A stretch of DNA of 15,219 bases from an uncultured Anaerobutyricum sp. (GTDB lineage: Bacteria > Bacillota > Clostridia > Lachnospirales > Lachnospiraceae). The translations under genes were made by a program, and so were the position numbers. Below the pieces are notes generated by a model that did no database searches, was not told the origin of the DNA, and worked only from the letters and a program-made list of their open reading frames with translations. Numbering within the stretch: the stretch's first letter is position 1; every line of letters starts with the position of its first letter. Below, piece after piece: positions 6,128-14,117 of this stretch. The stretch is from positions 1 through 15,219 of the forward strand of contig NZ_CAKRCF010000058.1 in NCBI RefSeq assembly GCF_934307085.1. The letters run 5' to 3'.

Positions 6128-6960
6128 TGAAAAATAAAACAAGTGGTATTTTTGCAACTATATTTTTTACCCTTATTTCCATATTATTTGTCTCACCAAT
6201 TTTAATCGTTTTGATGAACTCCTTTAAAAAGAAAGCATTCATCAGTTTAGAGCCATTTAAACTTCCAAATGAAAAAAGTTATGTAGGTCTTGAGAACTAT
6301 TTAACCAGTATCACAAAATATGACTTTATCAAAGCAGTAGGCTGGACCGTATTTATTACCGTTCTCTCTGTTATCGTTATCCTCGTATGCTGTTCCATGT
6401 GTGCATGGTACATTACCCGCGTACAGAACAAGATCACAAAATTAATTTACCTTTTATGCGTATTTTCCATGGTAATTCCTTTCCAGATGGTTATGTTCAC
6501 TTTATCAGGAACTGCTGATACACTTGGATTAAATACTCCATGGGGACTCATTATTGTTTATCTGGGATTTGGTGCCGGACTTGCCGTATTTATGTTCTGC
6601 GGCTTTGTAAAGTCTATCCCTGTTGAAATCGAGGAAGCAGCTATGATCGATGGATGTAATCCTATCCGTACTTTCTTCTCTGTTGTCCTTCCAATTATGA
6701 AACCAACTTATATTTCTGTAGGTATTCTTGAAGCAATGTGGATCTGGAACGACTTCCTTCTTCCATATCTGATTCTTGACATTAAGAAATACAAAACAAT
6801 CTCCATCATTATCCAGTACATGAAGGGAAGTTATGGACGAGTAGATATGGGTGCCATCATGGCATGCCTGATCATGGCAGTTATCCCTGTTATTGTATTC
6901 TACTTAAGTTGCCAGAAATATATTATTAAAGGTGTTGCGGCAGGAGCAGTTAAAGGGTAA
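6127..6960 (+). CDS. malG: sugar ABC importer permease, MalG-like (277 aa)
   Basis: Second membrane subunit, forming the channel with the preceding permease. There are six hydrophobic segments, with the EAA loop at about residues 169-193 (EEAAMIDGCNPIRTFF, then LPIMKP). AAGGAGG lies about 10 bases before the ATG, inside the end of the malF-like gene. The C-terminus is normal for CUT1-family permeases (QKYIIKGVAAGAVKG). The regulator gene follows after 35 bases with no terminator, so transcription probably continues. Confidence 0.93.
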   Translation: MKNKTSGIFATIFFTLISILFVSPILIVLMNSFKKKAFISLEPFKLPNEKSYVGLENYLTSITKYDFIKAVGWTVFITVLSVIVILVCCSMCAWYITRVQNKITKLIYLLCVFSMVIPFQMVMFTLSGTADTLGLNTPWGLIIVYLGFGAGLAVFMFCGFVKSIPVEIEEAAMIDGCNPIRTFFSVVLPIMKPTYISVGILEAMWIWNDFLLPYLILDIKKYKTISIIIQYMKGSYGRVDMGAIMACLIMAVIPVIVFYLSCQKYIIKGVAAGAVKG

Positions 6961-6995
6961 TATATTACATATCATTTATTTGGAAGGTAATGCGT

Positions 6996-8006
6996 ATGAC
7001 AATCAAAGATATTGCTCGTTTATCGGGATACGGTATTGGAACCGTATCCCGGGTTTTAAATAATCACCCAGATGTCAGCGAAAAGGCCAGAAAGAAAATA
7101 ATGAGCGTGATTGAAGAAAATAATTTCCAGCCAAACAGTAATGCCCGACATCTGAAAATGCAGTCCAGTTCCTCTGTGATTCTTATTGTAAAAGGAACTT
7201 CTAACCTGCTATTTGCCGACATTGTAGAACAGATGCAGTCTCTCTTCTTAAAGAATGGAGAAAATGTTTCCACCTATTATATAGATGAAGATGCCAATGA
7301 AGTAAACTATGCAATTCAGCTTTGCCGCGACCGCAATCCAAAGGGAATCGTTTTCTTAGGCGGTAACTTAGAATATTTTAAAGAAGATTTTGCCCACATC
7401 CACATCCCCTGCCTTTTATTGACCAACAACAGCAGTGATCTGGACTTTGACAATCTTTCTTCTTTAACAACCTGTGATGAACAGGCCGCACAGGCAGTCA
7501 TCGAATATCTGGCAAAAAAAGGACATACATCTATTGGTGTTATCGGTGGTAACCTGACGGAAACTGAAATTAGCTTTCGAAGATTTACCGGTGCAAAATG
7601 GGGCTTTAAAAACAGTAAGCTTTCCTTCAACCAGCGGCTTCAGTATGAATCGTGCCGTTTCTCCATGGAAGAAGGCTACCAGGCAGCCATGCGGCTTCTA
7701 AACCGTAATACTGCTATCACCGCCATTTTTGCAATGAGTGATTTAATTGCCCTTGGAACAATGCGCGCAATCTATGACATGGGAAAAAGAGTACCACAAG
7801 ACATTTCCATCGTTGGATATGATGGTATCGCACTTTCCAAATACTGCGTACCCCGCCTTACAACTGTGCAGCAGGACACAACACAGCTCGCTAAAAAGGG
7901 AGTGGACCTGATGCTGCAGCGAATTAATTATCCTTATCATGCAACACATAAAACAACACCATTTCATTTAATTGAAGGTGAAAGTGTCATGGAATTAAAT
8001 AATTAA
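6996..8006 (+). CDS. malR: LacI-family transcriptional regulator, MalR-like (336 aa)
   Basis: DNA-binding regulator with a helix-turn-helix at residues 1-50 (TIKDIARLSGYGIGTVSRVLN, with YGIG where many relatives have VSxxT) and a periplasmic-binding-protein-type sensor domain after it. Characteristic segments include the GVIGG strand and TTVQQDTTQLAKKGVDLM near the C-terminus. I chose the ATG at 6996 over the one at 6990 because TGGAAGG (6981-6987) is 8 bases from the former and only 2 from the latter. It lies within the operon, between permease and malQ, so its expression would follow the operon it probably controls. The ligand is most likely an alpha-glucan sugar, judged from context. The ACGGTT-containing sites at 3740 and 5181 are candidate targets. 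Confidence 0.9.
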   Translation: MTIKDIARLSGYGIGTVSRVLNNHPDVSEKARKKIMSVIEENNFQPNSNARHLKMQSSSSVILIVKGTSNLLFADIVEQMQSLFLKNGENVSTYYIDEDANEVNYAIQLCRDRNPKGIVFLGGNLEYFKEDFAHIHIPCLLLTNNSSDLDFDNLSSLTTCDEQAAQAVIEYLAKKGHTSIGVIGGNLTETEISFRRFTGAKWGFKNSKLSFNQRLQYESCRFSMEEGYQAAMRLLNRNTAITAIFAMSDLIALGTMRAIYDMGKRVPQDISIVGYDGIALSKYCVPRLTTVQQDTTQLAKKGVDLMLQRINYPYHATHKTTPFHLIEGESVMELNN

Positions 8007-8046
8007 AGAATTGAAGAATTAAAATAGAAAAAACAGGAGGTCTCTT

Positions 8047-9528
8047 ATGAGAACCGCAGGAATACTAATGCCGATCACTTCCCTTCCTTCTCCTTACGGG
8101 GTTGGAACACTTGGACAGTGCGCGCGTGATTTTATACAATTTTTACATCGTGCCGGACAGACATACTGGCAGATACTTCCGATATGTCCAACAGGATATG
8201 GGGATTCTCCTTATCAGTCTTTCTCCTCCTATGCCGGCAATCCATATATGATTGACTTTGATGATTTAAAAGAAGAAGGGCTGTTACAAGAAGAAGAATA
8301 CGCTTCTCTCTCCTGGGGCAATCAGCCGACAGCAGTAGATTACGGTCTGCTTTACGGTCATAAATTTACTGTCTTAAAAACAGCCTGCTCCCGTATAGCC
8401 GGAGTACTTTCCGAACAATTTCAAAAATTCTGTAAAGAGCAAAAATTCTGGTTAGATGATTATGCATTGTATATGTCGATTAAAGATTACTATGGCGGTC
8501 AATCCTGGCAAGAGTGGCCGGAAACTCTCCAGAAAAGAGAAAAAGATTCTCTGGAAGCCATCCACCAGGAACTTACCGATGAAATCCTGTTCTGGAAAAA
8601 GGTACAGTTTTTATTTTTCTATCAATGGGACAAGTTAAAAGCACATGCAGAAGAAAATAATATAAAAATTATTGGCGATCTGCCTATTTATGTTTCTTAC
8701 GACAGTGCCGATGTTTGGGCACACCCGGAAGAATTCCAGCTTGATGAGAACCTTTGTCCAATCGAAGTTGCCGGATGCCCACCCGACGGATTCTCCGCTG
8801 ACGGTCAGCTTTGGGGTAACCCTCTTTTCAACTGGGACTACATGAAAGAAACCGGGTACCAATGGTGGGTAAACCGCATTGCTTACCAGTCAAAAATCTA
8901 CGATGTAATCCGCATCGACCACTTCCGCGGATTTGATGAATACTATGCCATTCCATACGGTGATTCCACTGCCAAAAATGGACATTGGAAGCCAGGTCCT
9001 GGCATGGATTTATTCACTACGATCGAGAACAAACTTGGCAAACTGCCTATCATTGCAGAAGATCTCGGATTCTTAACAGACTCCGTAAAACAGCTTTTAG
9101 CAGCTACTGGATTTCCAGGAATGAAAGTCCTCGAATTTGCCTTTGACAGCAGAGATACTGGTTCTGGTTATCTTCCACACTGTTATCCAAATAATTGCGT
9201 TGTATACACTGGAACACATGATAATGATACCATTCTTGGCTGGTTTGAAACCGCTCCGGAAGAATTCCAAAACAATGCCATTCGTTACCTCCGTCTTACA
9301 AAAGAAGAAGGTTATCATATTGGTATGATGCGTTGTGCCTGGGCGAGTGTTGCTGACACTGCGATTATGCAGATGCAGGATTTTCTTGGACTTGGAGTGG
9401 AAGGCAGGATGAATACACCTTCTACACTGGGCGGAAACTGGACATGGCGATGCCTGCCGGGAGATTATAATAATGAACTGGCAGATTGGATCTATGAGGA
9501 AACTAAAATATATGATCGGCTGAACTAA
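8047..9528 (+). CDS. malQ: 4-alpha-glucanotransferase, GH77 amylomaltase (493 aa)
   Basis: Cytoplasmic enzyme that moves alpha-1,4-glucan segments between maltodextrins, releasing glucose and making longer chains. The length is standard for GH77. Catalytic residues are recognisable: nucleophile Asp291 in RIDHFRGF, acid/base Glu338 in IAEDLGF and the third carboxylate Asp392 in GTHDND, matching Thermus amylomaltase Asp293, Glu340 and Asp395. The N-terminal SLPSPYGVGTLG and the 250s-type WGNPLFNWD motif are also present. AGGAGG lies six bases before the ATG. It is the last gene of the operon, 40 bases after the regulator. No maltose phosphorylase, glycogen phosphorylase or amylase gene accompanies it, so longer dextrins made here must be degraded by enzymes encoded elsewhere. 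Confidence 0.97.
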   Translation: MRTAGILMPITSLPSPYGVGTLGQCARDFIQFLHRAGQTYWQILPICPTGYGDSPYQSFSSYAGNPYMIDFDDLKEEGLLQEEEYASLSWGNQPTAVDYGLLYGHKFTVLKTACSRIAGVLSEQFQKFCKEQKFWLDDYALYMSIKDYYGGQSWQEWPETLQKREKDSLEAIHQELTDEILFWKKVQFLFFYQWDKLKAHAEENNIKIIGDLPIYVSYDSADVWAHPEEFQLDENLCPIEVAGCPPDGFSADGQLWGNPLFNWDYMKETGYQWWVNRIAYQSKIYDVIRIDHFRGFDEYYAIPYGDSTAKNGHWKPGPGMDLFTTIENKLGKLPIIAEDLGFLTDSVKQLLAATGFPGMKVLEFAFDSRDTGSGYLPHCYPNNCVVYTGTHDNDTILGWFETAPEEFQNNAIRYLRLTKEEGYHIGMMRCAWASVADTAIMQMQDFLGLGVEGRMNTPSTLGGNWTWRCLPGDYNNELADWIYEETKIYDRLN

Positions 9529-9540
9529 TTGAATTGAAAA

Positions 9541-9760
9541 AAACAGACGAAAAAAGAAATAATGCCCTATCCCATCTGCTCTGTAGTCGCTGTGTTTAAG
9601 ATGCTCATCCGCATCTTAAACCCGCTCCGAAGCCGCATCTGGGATAGGGCATTATTTCTTTTTTCTGTGTTTTGGCTCCACATGGAATGAATGAAATAGT
9701 CTTTGGGGAGATAAAGGGGGAGAACTCAGAAGACTACTGTATTCATTGCAGTGATATCTT
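9541..9760 (+). repeat. nested-palindrome repeat, copy C (likely terminator of the malQ operon)
   Basis: Third copy of the 220-bp family, inverted in the window relative to copies A and B, as is the gene it follows. The outer stem is a perfect 26 bp (9549-9574 with 9640-9665). The inner hairpin is 11 bp (9594-9604 with 9611-9621) with loop TCATCC. Its core differs from copy B at only one position, apart from strand. The outer stem contains CCCTATCCC where B has TCATATCCC, with the opposite arm changed to match. The distal arm ends TTTCTTTTTTCTGTGTTTT, a usable termination tract. The conserved tail runs to about 9760. The unit begins about 12 bases after the malQ stop codon. Confidence 0.87.
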
Positions 9761-9798
9761 AAAGCACTCCAAATAGTAAATAGTAATTTCATCCCAGC

Positions 9799-9932
9799 AA
9801 AAAACAGCTCCCAAAGAAAGAAGAACCCCTATATTTGTGGCCTTAGAGCGAGGATTGAATGCGAGCTTTGAAGCGAACATTCAACCCACAGCGATAGAGT
9901 CACAAATATAGGGGTTCTTCTTTCTTTGGGAG
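9799..9932 (-). terminator. 32-bp nested palindrome after fba (distant relative of the repeat, copy D)
   Basis: Perfect outer stem of 32 bp (9808-9839 with 9901-9932), then in fba sense CTG and a run of six T (9799-9804): a strong intrinsic terminator. Inside is a smaller hairpin TTGAATG / CATTCAA (9855-9861 with 9878-9884). The stem sequence is unrelated to copies A-C, but the unpaired segments are similar: GGCCTTAGAGCG against GGCTTCGGAGCG on the left, and CAGCGATAGAG against CAGCGACTACAGAG on the right. Their orientation relative to the gene is the same as in A-C. It lies 33 bases after the fba stop codon. Confidence 0.85.
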
Positions 9933-9965
9933 TGTATCCCTTGTCTATAGAAAATTCCTATTTAA

Positions 9966-10835
9966 TTATTCAGCTTTTCCGATAGAACCGAAGATTTCCA
10001 TCTTTTCTTTTACAGTAGCTTTGATTGCTTCTGCACCAGGAGCTAATAACTTACGAGGGTCAAATCCTTTACCTTCTAAGTCTTTACCAGCTTCGATATA
10101 TTTACGTGTAGCTTCTGCGAAAGAAATCTGGCACTCTGTGTTTACGTTAATCTTAGAAACACCAAGAGAGATAGCTTTCTTAATCATATCTTCTGGAATT
10201 CCTGTACCACCGTGTAATACGAGAGGCATTTCTCCTGTTAATTTCTGGATGTCATCTAATACGTCGAACTGTAATCCAGCCCAGTTTTCTGGGTATTTTC
10301 CGTGGATGTTACCGATACCTGCTGCTAACATTGTTACACCAAGATCAGCGATAGCTTTACATTCTTTAGGATCTGCACATTCACCCATTCCTACAACGCC
10401 ATCTTCTTCTCCACCGATAGAACCAACTTCTGCTTCGATAGACATTCCTTTTTCATTACAGATTGCTACTAATTCTTTTGTCTTTTCAACGTTCTCTTCA
10501 AATGGAAGATGAGAACCATCAAACATGATGCTGGAGAATCCAGCTTCGATACACTTCTTAGCTCCTTCATATGAACCGTGGTCAAGATGAAGTGCTACTG
10601 GTACTGTGATGTTTAACTCTTCTAACATTCCATTTACCATACCTACAACAGTTTTGTATCCTGTCATGTATTTGCCCGCACCTTCGGATACACCTAAAAT
10701 AACTGGGGATTTACATTCTTCTGCTGTTAACAGGATTGCCTTTGTCCACTCAAGGTTGTTGATATTGAACTGTCCTACTGCATAATGTCCTGCTTTTGCT
10801 TTCTGAAGCATCTCTTTTGCTGATACTAATGCCAT
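9966..10835 (-). CDS. fba: class II fructose-1,6-bisphosphate aldolase (289 aa)
   Basis: Cytoplasmic zinc-dependent aldolase of glycolysis and gluconeogenesis, interconverting fructose-1,6-bisphosphate with dihydroxyacetone phosphate and glyceraldehyde-3-phosphate. The start is the ATG at 10835 (MALVSAKEMLQKA), after GGAGG at about 9 bases; the frame extends 20 codons further upstream but that part overlaps the leader and promoter. Motifs: N-terminal VGQFNINNLEW, HLDHGS (83-88) with the catalytic Asp85 and zinc ligand His86, IEAEVGSIGGEEDG, and LHGGTGIP with a further His ligand. The length is normal for the short class IIB type. It has its own promoter, and so is not dependent on the upstream isomerase gene. 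Confidence 0.97.
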   Translation of the reverse strand: MALVSAKEMLQKAKAGHYAVGQFNINNLEWTKAILLTAEECKSPVILGVSEGAGKYMTGYKTVVGMVNGMLEELNITVPVALHLDHGSYEGAKKCIEAGFSSIMFDGSHLPFEENVEKTKELVAICNEKGMSIEAEVGSIGGEEDGVVGMGECADPKECKAIADLGVTMLAAGIGNIHGKYPENWAGLQFDVLDDIQKLTGEMPLVLHGGTGIPEDMIKKAISLGVSKINVNTECQISFAEATRKYIEAGKDLEGKGFDPRKLLAPGAEAIKATVKEKMEIFGSIGKAE

Positions 10836-10863
10836 AATTATTAACCTCCATAAATATAAATAT

Positions 10864-10897
10864 CTGCTTGCGCAGTTGTCGATGTATGGTAGCATCG
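10864..10897 (-). promoter_or_regulatory. paired hairpins in the fba leader
   Basis: In transcript sense there are two small hairpins between promoter and ribosome site: CGATG/CATCG (10880-10897) and CTGC-GCAA-GCAG (10864-10875), the second closed by a GNRA tetraloop. They lie close to the probable 5' end and may protect the abundant fba mRNA from decay. The pairing is seen; the role is inference. Confidence 0.35.
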
Positions 10898-10916
10898 CCC
10901 TAAGTTATACGAACCT

Positions 10917-10922
10917 ATTATA
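10917..10922 (-). promoter_or_regulatory. predicted -10 of the fba promoter
   Basis: A perfect minus-strand TATAAT about 80 bases before the fba start codon. The matching -35 (TTTATT, 17 bases upstream) is weak, but the region upstream is a T-rich tract of the kind that helps strong promoters in low-GC bacteria. Confidence 0.45.
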
Positions 10923-11079
10923 ACCCTAGTTCTAAAAAAAATAAAGATAATTTTGCAATAATCTTATTATTATTATCATCTTAATCCACAGGCAACAATT
11001 CACAAAGTCTCAATAATCGGATAACGACTGGTGATTCATTCCTGTCAGAAAGGGATTTCCTGTATTATTTTATTAAATC

Positions 11080-11826
11080 TTATTTAAATTCAAGTCCGTA
11101 TTTTTCAATCATGGATTCACGTACTTCCATGTACTTTTTGTTCTGTTTCTCTGTTGTGAGCTGCTGCATAATCTGTGGATATACTTCTGCAAATTCAGAC
11201 TGTTCTCCACCTGTAAGCTCATCTACACAAATTAAATGATAACCAAAATCTGTCTTTACAGGTCCGATAATCTTGCCTACTTCTGCTGTAAATACAGCTT
11301 CATCAAATTCTTTTACCATCTGTCCGCGACCAAATGTTCCAAGGCTTCCACCCTGTGCTTTAGATGGACATGTAGAATATTCTTTTGCAGCATCTTCAAA
11401 TGTCTTTGCACCGCTCTGGATTTCTTCTAATACTTTCTTACTTTCTTCTTCTGTTTCTGTAAGAATGTGTTTTGCTGTAGCTTTTGCTTCTTTTACAAAC
11501 ATTTCTTTATGCTCATTGTAATATGCTTCACATTCTTCTTTTGTTGCCTGAATGTCTTTGATTTCCTGAGTTAAAGCATACTGTCCTAAAAGTTCTCTCT
11601 TAACAGCTTCCATTGTAGCGATGAATGCTTCGTCCTGATCGTACTTTTTGTCATATCCAAGTTTTTCGAATAAGAAGTAGTTTGCATACTGAGTTAATGC
11701 CTGCTTTCTTCCTTCTTCTGTTGCTACATAGGCCTGTTGCTGTTCTGGAAGCTTGCTTAAAAATTCATTAAATTCTGTTTCTGTGATTTCTCTTCCTGCG
11801 GAAACTGCAATAATTTTCTCTGACAT
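11080..11826 (-). CDS. parvulin-type peptidyl-prolyl isomerase, cytoplasmic (248 aa)
   Basis: Peptidyl-prolyl cis-trans isomerase or folding helper. Residues 1-100 form a helical, SurA/trigger-factor-like N-terminal segment. The parvulin domain follows at about 115-203, with KATAKHIL, the STCPSKAQGGSLGTFGRGQM loop, EFDEAVF and TDFGYHLICV. The C-terminal 45 residues are helical. Unlike PrsA there is no signal peptide or lipobox, so it should act in the cytoplasm. A GAAGGT ribosome site lies about 10 bases before the ATG. About 245 bases separate its stop from the fba start, and I see no clear terminator between them, so some read-through into fba is possible. Confidence 0.93.
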   Translation of the reverse strand: MSEKIIAVSAGREITETEFNEFLSKLPEQQQAYVATEEGRKQALTQYANYFLFEKLGYDKKYDQDEAFIATMEAVKRELLGQYALTQEIKDIQATKEECEAYYNEHKEMFVKEAKATAKHILTETEEESKKVLEEIQSGAKTFEDAAKEYSTCPSKAQGGSLGTFGRGQMVKEFDEAVFTAEVGKIIGPVKTDFGYHLICVDELTGGEQSEFAEVYPQIMQQLTTEKQNKKYMEVRESMIEKYGLEFK

Positions 11827-11916
11827 GATTTCTGTACCTTCTATATTAATAGAGTTAAAATAAAATTAAACACAGACAATTGCTGTCTATGATTGTTTCG
11901 CAAACAGTCTCACAAT

Positions 11917-11929
11917 AGAAACGGTTTCT
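11917..11929. promoter_or_regulatory. AGAAACGGTTTCT palindrome, LacI-type operator candidate
   Basis: Perfect 6-bp arms around a single central G. It is nested in a wider inverted repeat, ACAATA (11912-11917) with TATTGT (11934-11939). The centre AAACGGTT is shared with the candidate operator upstream of malE (3740). It lies about 90 bases upstream of the isomerase start codon and about 500 bases upstream of the mutase. A site for CcpA or another LacI-family protein is plausible but unproven. Confidence 0.4.
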
Positions 11930-12344
11930 TTTTTATTGTAAGATCCGCATGCTTTACATATACTATGTGGTATAATTAACTTCATGCAATATTCTTAACA
12001 ATGATACTGCTTATATAAACTTCCTAAGTATATATCTGATTATTTCGTGTACTGTCTCATCGATTCCCAGCTAAATAACATCATATGCTATTTCTACTAT
12101 TCTGTCTTCTCAATGTCTGCCTTATAAAACTTTATTATACTATTAAATAAGAAGGGTTCTCCTTTTCTTTTTAATTTGTGACCCCTGTGATACCACAAAT
12201 GCCACGTATTGTATATAATAACACAGAACTGCTTATGTTTGCGAACTATTTTTTTATTTCTCCAATAATACTCTTATTCTTAACTGAAAAATAAAGGAAA
12301 TGTAATGATTCGTGTTCTTTTCCAAAAGTATACATAATTTCGTC

Positions 12345-12373
12345 TTGATAAATAGTACCTGATATGGTAAAAT
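12345..12373 (+). promoter_or_regulatory. predicted promoter of the phosphoglucomutase gene
   Basis: -35 TTGATA (12345-12350), 17-base spacer, -10 TAAAAT (12368-12373) preceded by TGG, an extended -10. This is among the best promoter matches in the window. Transcription would start near 12380, about 50 bases before the start codon. Confidence 0.65.
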
Positions 12374-12432
12374 TAGATACATAAAACAGGCTTTTTAAAG
12401 CACTAACATTTAACATTGGAAGGAGTTACAAT

Positions 12433-14115
12433 ATGTATTTAGACGAGTACAAACGCTGGCTTGCTGCTGACTTAGAGGACAGTGATCTTCACCCTGAGCT
12501 TGCCGGCATCGATGGAAATGATGACGAGATCAAAGACCGTTTTGCAGTTGCACTAAAGTTCGGAACTGCTGGTCTTAGAGGTGTTCTCGGAGCTGGAACA
12601 AATCGTATGAACATCTATGTAGTACGTCAGGCTACACAGGGTCTCGCCAACTGGGTAAAAACACAGGGTGGCAACCAGACTGTTGCTATCAGCTATGACA
12701 GCCGTATTAAGAGTGATGTTTTTGCCAAGACTGCTGCTGCCGTTCTCGCCGCTAATGGAATTAAAGTTCGTATTTATGACGCATTAATGCCTGTTCCAGC
12801 ACTTTCTTTTGCCACACGTTACTATGAGTGTAACGCAGGTATCATGGTTACTGCATCCCACAACCCAGCTAAGTATAATGGTTACAAGGCTTATGGTCCG
12901 GACGGATGCCAGATGACTGACGATGCAGCTGCTATTGTATACGATGAGATTCAGAAGACTGATATTCTTACCGGGGCAAAATACATTTCTTTCGCAGAAG
13001 GTGTTGAGCAGGGACTCATCCGTTTTGTAGGAGATGATTGTAAGAATGCATTCTATGAAGCTATTGAAGCACGCCAGGTTCGTCCAGGCCTTTGTAAGAC
13101 TGCTGGTCTTAAATTAGTATATAGCCCACTGAATGGTTCTGGTCTTGTTCCTGTAACAAGGGTATTGAATGACATCGGTATCACAGATATTACAATCGTT
13201 CCTGAACAGGAATATCCTAACGGATACTTCACAACATGTAGCTATCCTAACCCAGAAATCTTTGAAGCATTAAAGCTCGGTCTTGACCTTGCAAAAAAAT
13301 CTGGTGCAGATCTTATGCTCGCTACTGACCCTGATGCAGACCGTGTTGGTATCGCTATGAAGTGCCCAGACGGTTCTTATGAACTTGTAACAGGTAATGA
13401 GATGGGTGTTCTGCTTCTTGACTATATCTGTGCAGGACGCAAAGAATTAGGCACACTTCCTGAGAAGGCTGTTGCAGTAAAATCTATCGTTTCTACACCA
13501 CTTGCAGACGCTGTTGCTACTCACTACGGTGTAGAGATGAGAAGCGTACTTACAGGATTTAAGTGGATTGGTGATCAGATTGCTTCCTTAGAGGCTGCTG
13601 GAGAAGTAGACCGCTTCATCTTCGGTTTTGAAGAGAGCTACGGCTACTTAGCAGGTCCTTATGTTCGTGATAAAGATGCTGTTATCAGCTCCATGCTCAT
13701 CTGTGAGATGGCTGCTTACTACAGAAGTATCGGAAGTTCCATCAAAGAAAGACTCGAAGAAATCTATGCTGAATATGGACGTTACTTAAACGTTGTAGAC
13801 AGCTTTGAATTCCCTGGTCTTACAGGTATGGACAAGATGTCTGGAATTATGCAGGGACTTCGCGATAACCCACCTGCATCTATCGGAGATAAGAAGGTTG
13901 TCAGTGTAACAGATTACAAGAACACAGAAGCTACTGGTCTTCCATCTGCTAATGTACTTACATATGGTCTTGATAATGGTGCAACTGTTGTCGTTCGTCC
14001 ATCCGGCACAGAACCTAAGATTAAAACATACTTTACTACACTTGGAAAGGATCTTGCAGAAGCTCAGGCAACAAAAGATGAATTAGCTGCCGCTTTGGCT
14101 CCACTGTTTAAGTAA
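12433..14115 (+). CDS. pgcA: phosphoglucomutase/phosphomannomutase (560 aa)
   Basis: Alpha-D-phosphohexomutase interconverting glucose-1-phosphate and glucose-6-phosphate in the cytosol, and possibly mannose phosphates. All four signature regions are present: phosphoserine loop TASHNP with Ser142, metal loop DPDADR (299-304), sugar-binding FEESYG (399-404) and phosphate-binding RPSGTEPK (522-529). The length fits the approximately 560-residue PgcA-like branch of Firmicutes. GGAAGGAG lies 7 bases before the ATG. It is a single-gene unit with its own strong promoter, ended by the hairpin at 14118-14194. It would link phosphorolysis of glucans, such as MalQ products, and polysaccharide precursor synthesis to glycolysis. 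Confidence 0.96.
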   Translation: MYLDEYKRWLAADLEDSDLHPELAGIDGNDDEIKDRFAVALKFGTAGLRGVLGAGTNRMNIYVVRQATQGLANWVKTQGGNQTVAISYDSRIKSDVFAKTAAAVLAANGIKVRIYDALMPVPALSFATRYYECNAGIMVTASHNPAKYNGYKAYGPDGCQMTDDAAAIVYDEIQKTDILTGAKYISFAEGVEQGLIRFVGDDCKNAFYEAIEARQVRPGLCKTAGLKLVYSPLNGSGLVPVTRVLNDIGITDITIVPEQEYPNGYFTTCSYPNPEIFEALKLGLDLAKKSGADLMLATDPDADRVGIAMKCPDGSYELVTGNEMGVLLLDYICAGRKELGTLPEKAVAVKSIVSTPLADAVATHYGVEMRSVLTGFKWIGDQIASLEAAGEVDRFIFGFEESYGYLAGPYVRDKDAVISSMLICEMAAYYRSIGSSIKERLEEIYAEYGRYLNVVDSFEFPGLTGMDKMSGIMQGLRDNPPASIGDKKVVSVTDYKNTEATGLPSANVLTYGLDNGATVVVRPSGTEPKIKTYFTTLGKDLAEAQATKDELAAALAPLFK

Positions 14116-14117
14116 TT

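Larger units (their letters stand above)
11827..12432. other. AT-rich intergenic region, about 600 bases, without a gene
   Basis: Between the divergent isomerase and mutase genes I find no convincing coding frame. It contains an inverted repeat AGACA/TGTCT (11874-11888) in the isomerase leader, the AGAAACGGTTTCT palindrome (11917-11929), an extended -10 (TGGTATAAT, 11968-11976, plus strand) lacking a good -35, a weak TTTGTG/CACAAA repeat near 12175-12200, and the mutase promoter (12345-12373). A small RNA gene cannot be excluded. Confidence 0.4.

Noticed and set aside
665..9932. The repeated units as a CRISPR array
   Set aside because: Copies are far apart, palindromic and placed at gene ends, with no regular spacers and no cas genes in the window.
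10021..10512. Long plus-strand frame opposite fba
   Set aside because: It lies wholly within the clearly real aldolase gene on the other strand and has the composition of an antisense shadow.
11041..11079. Terminator for the isomerase gene
   Set aside because: Only a weak imperfect repeat (CAGAAA with TTTCCTG) is present and no T run follows it in the gene direction.
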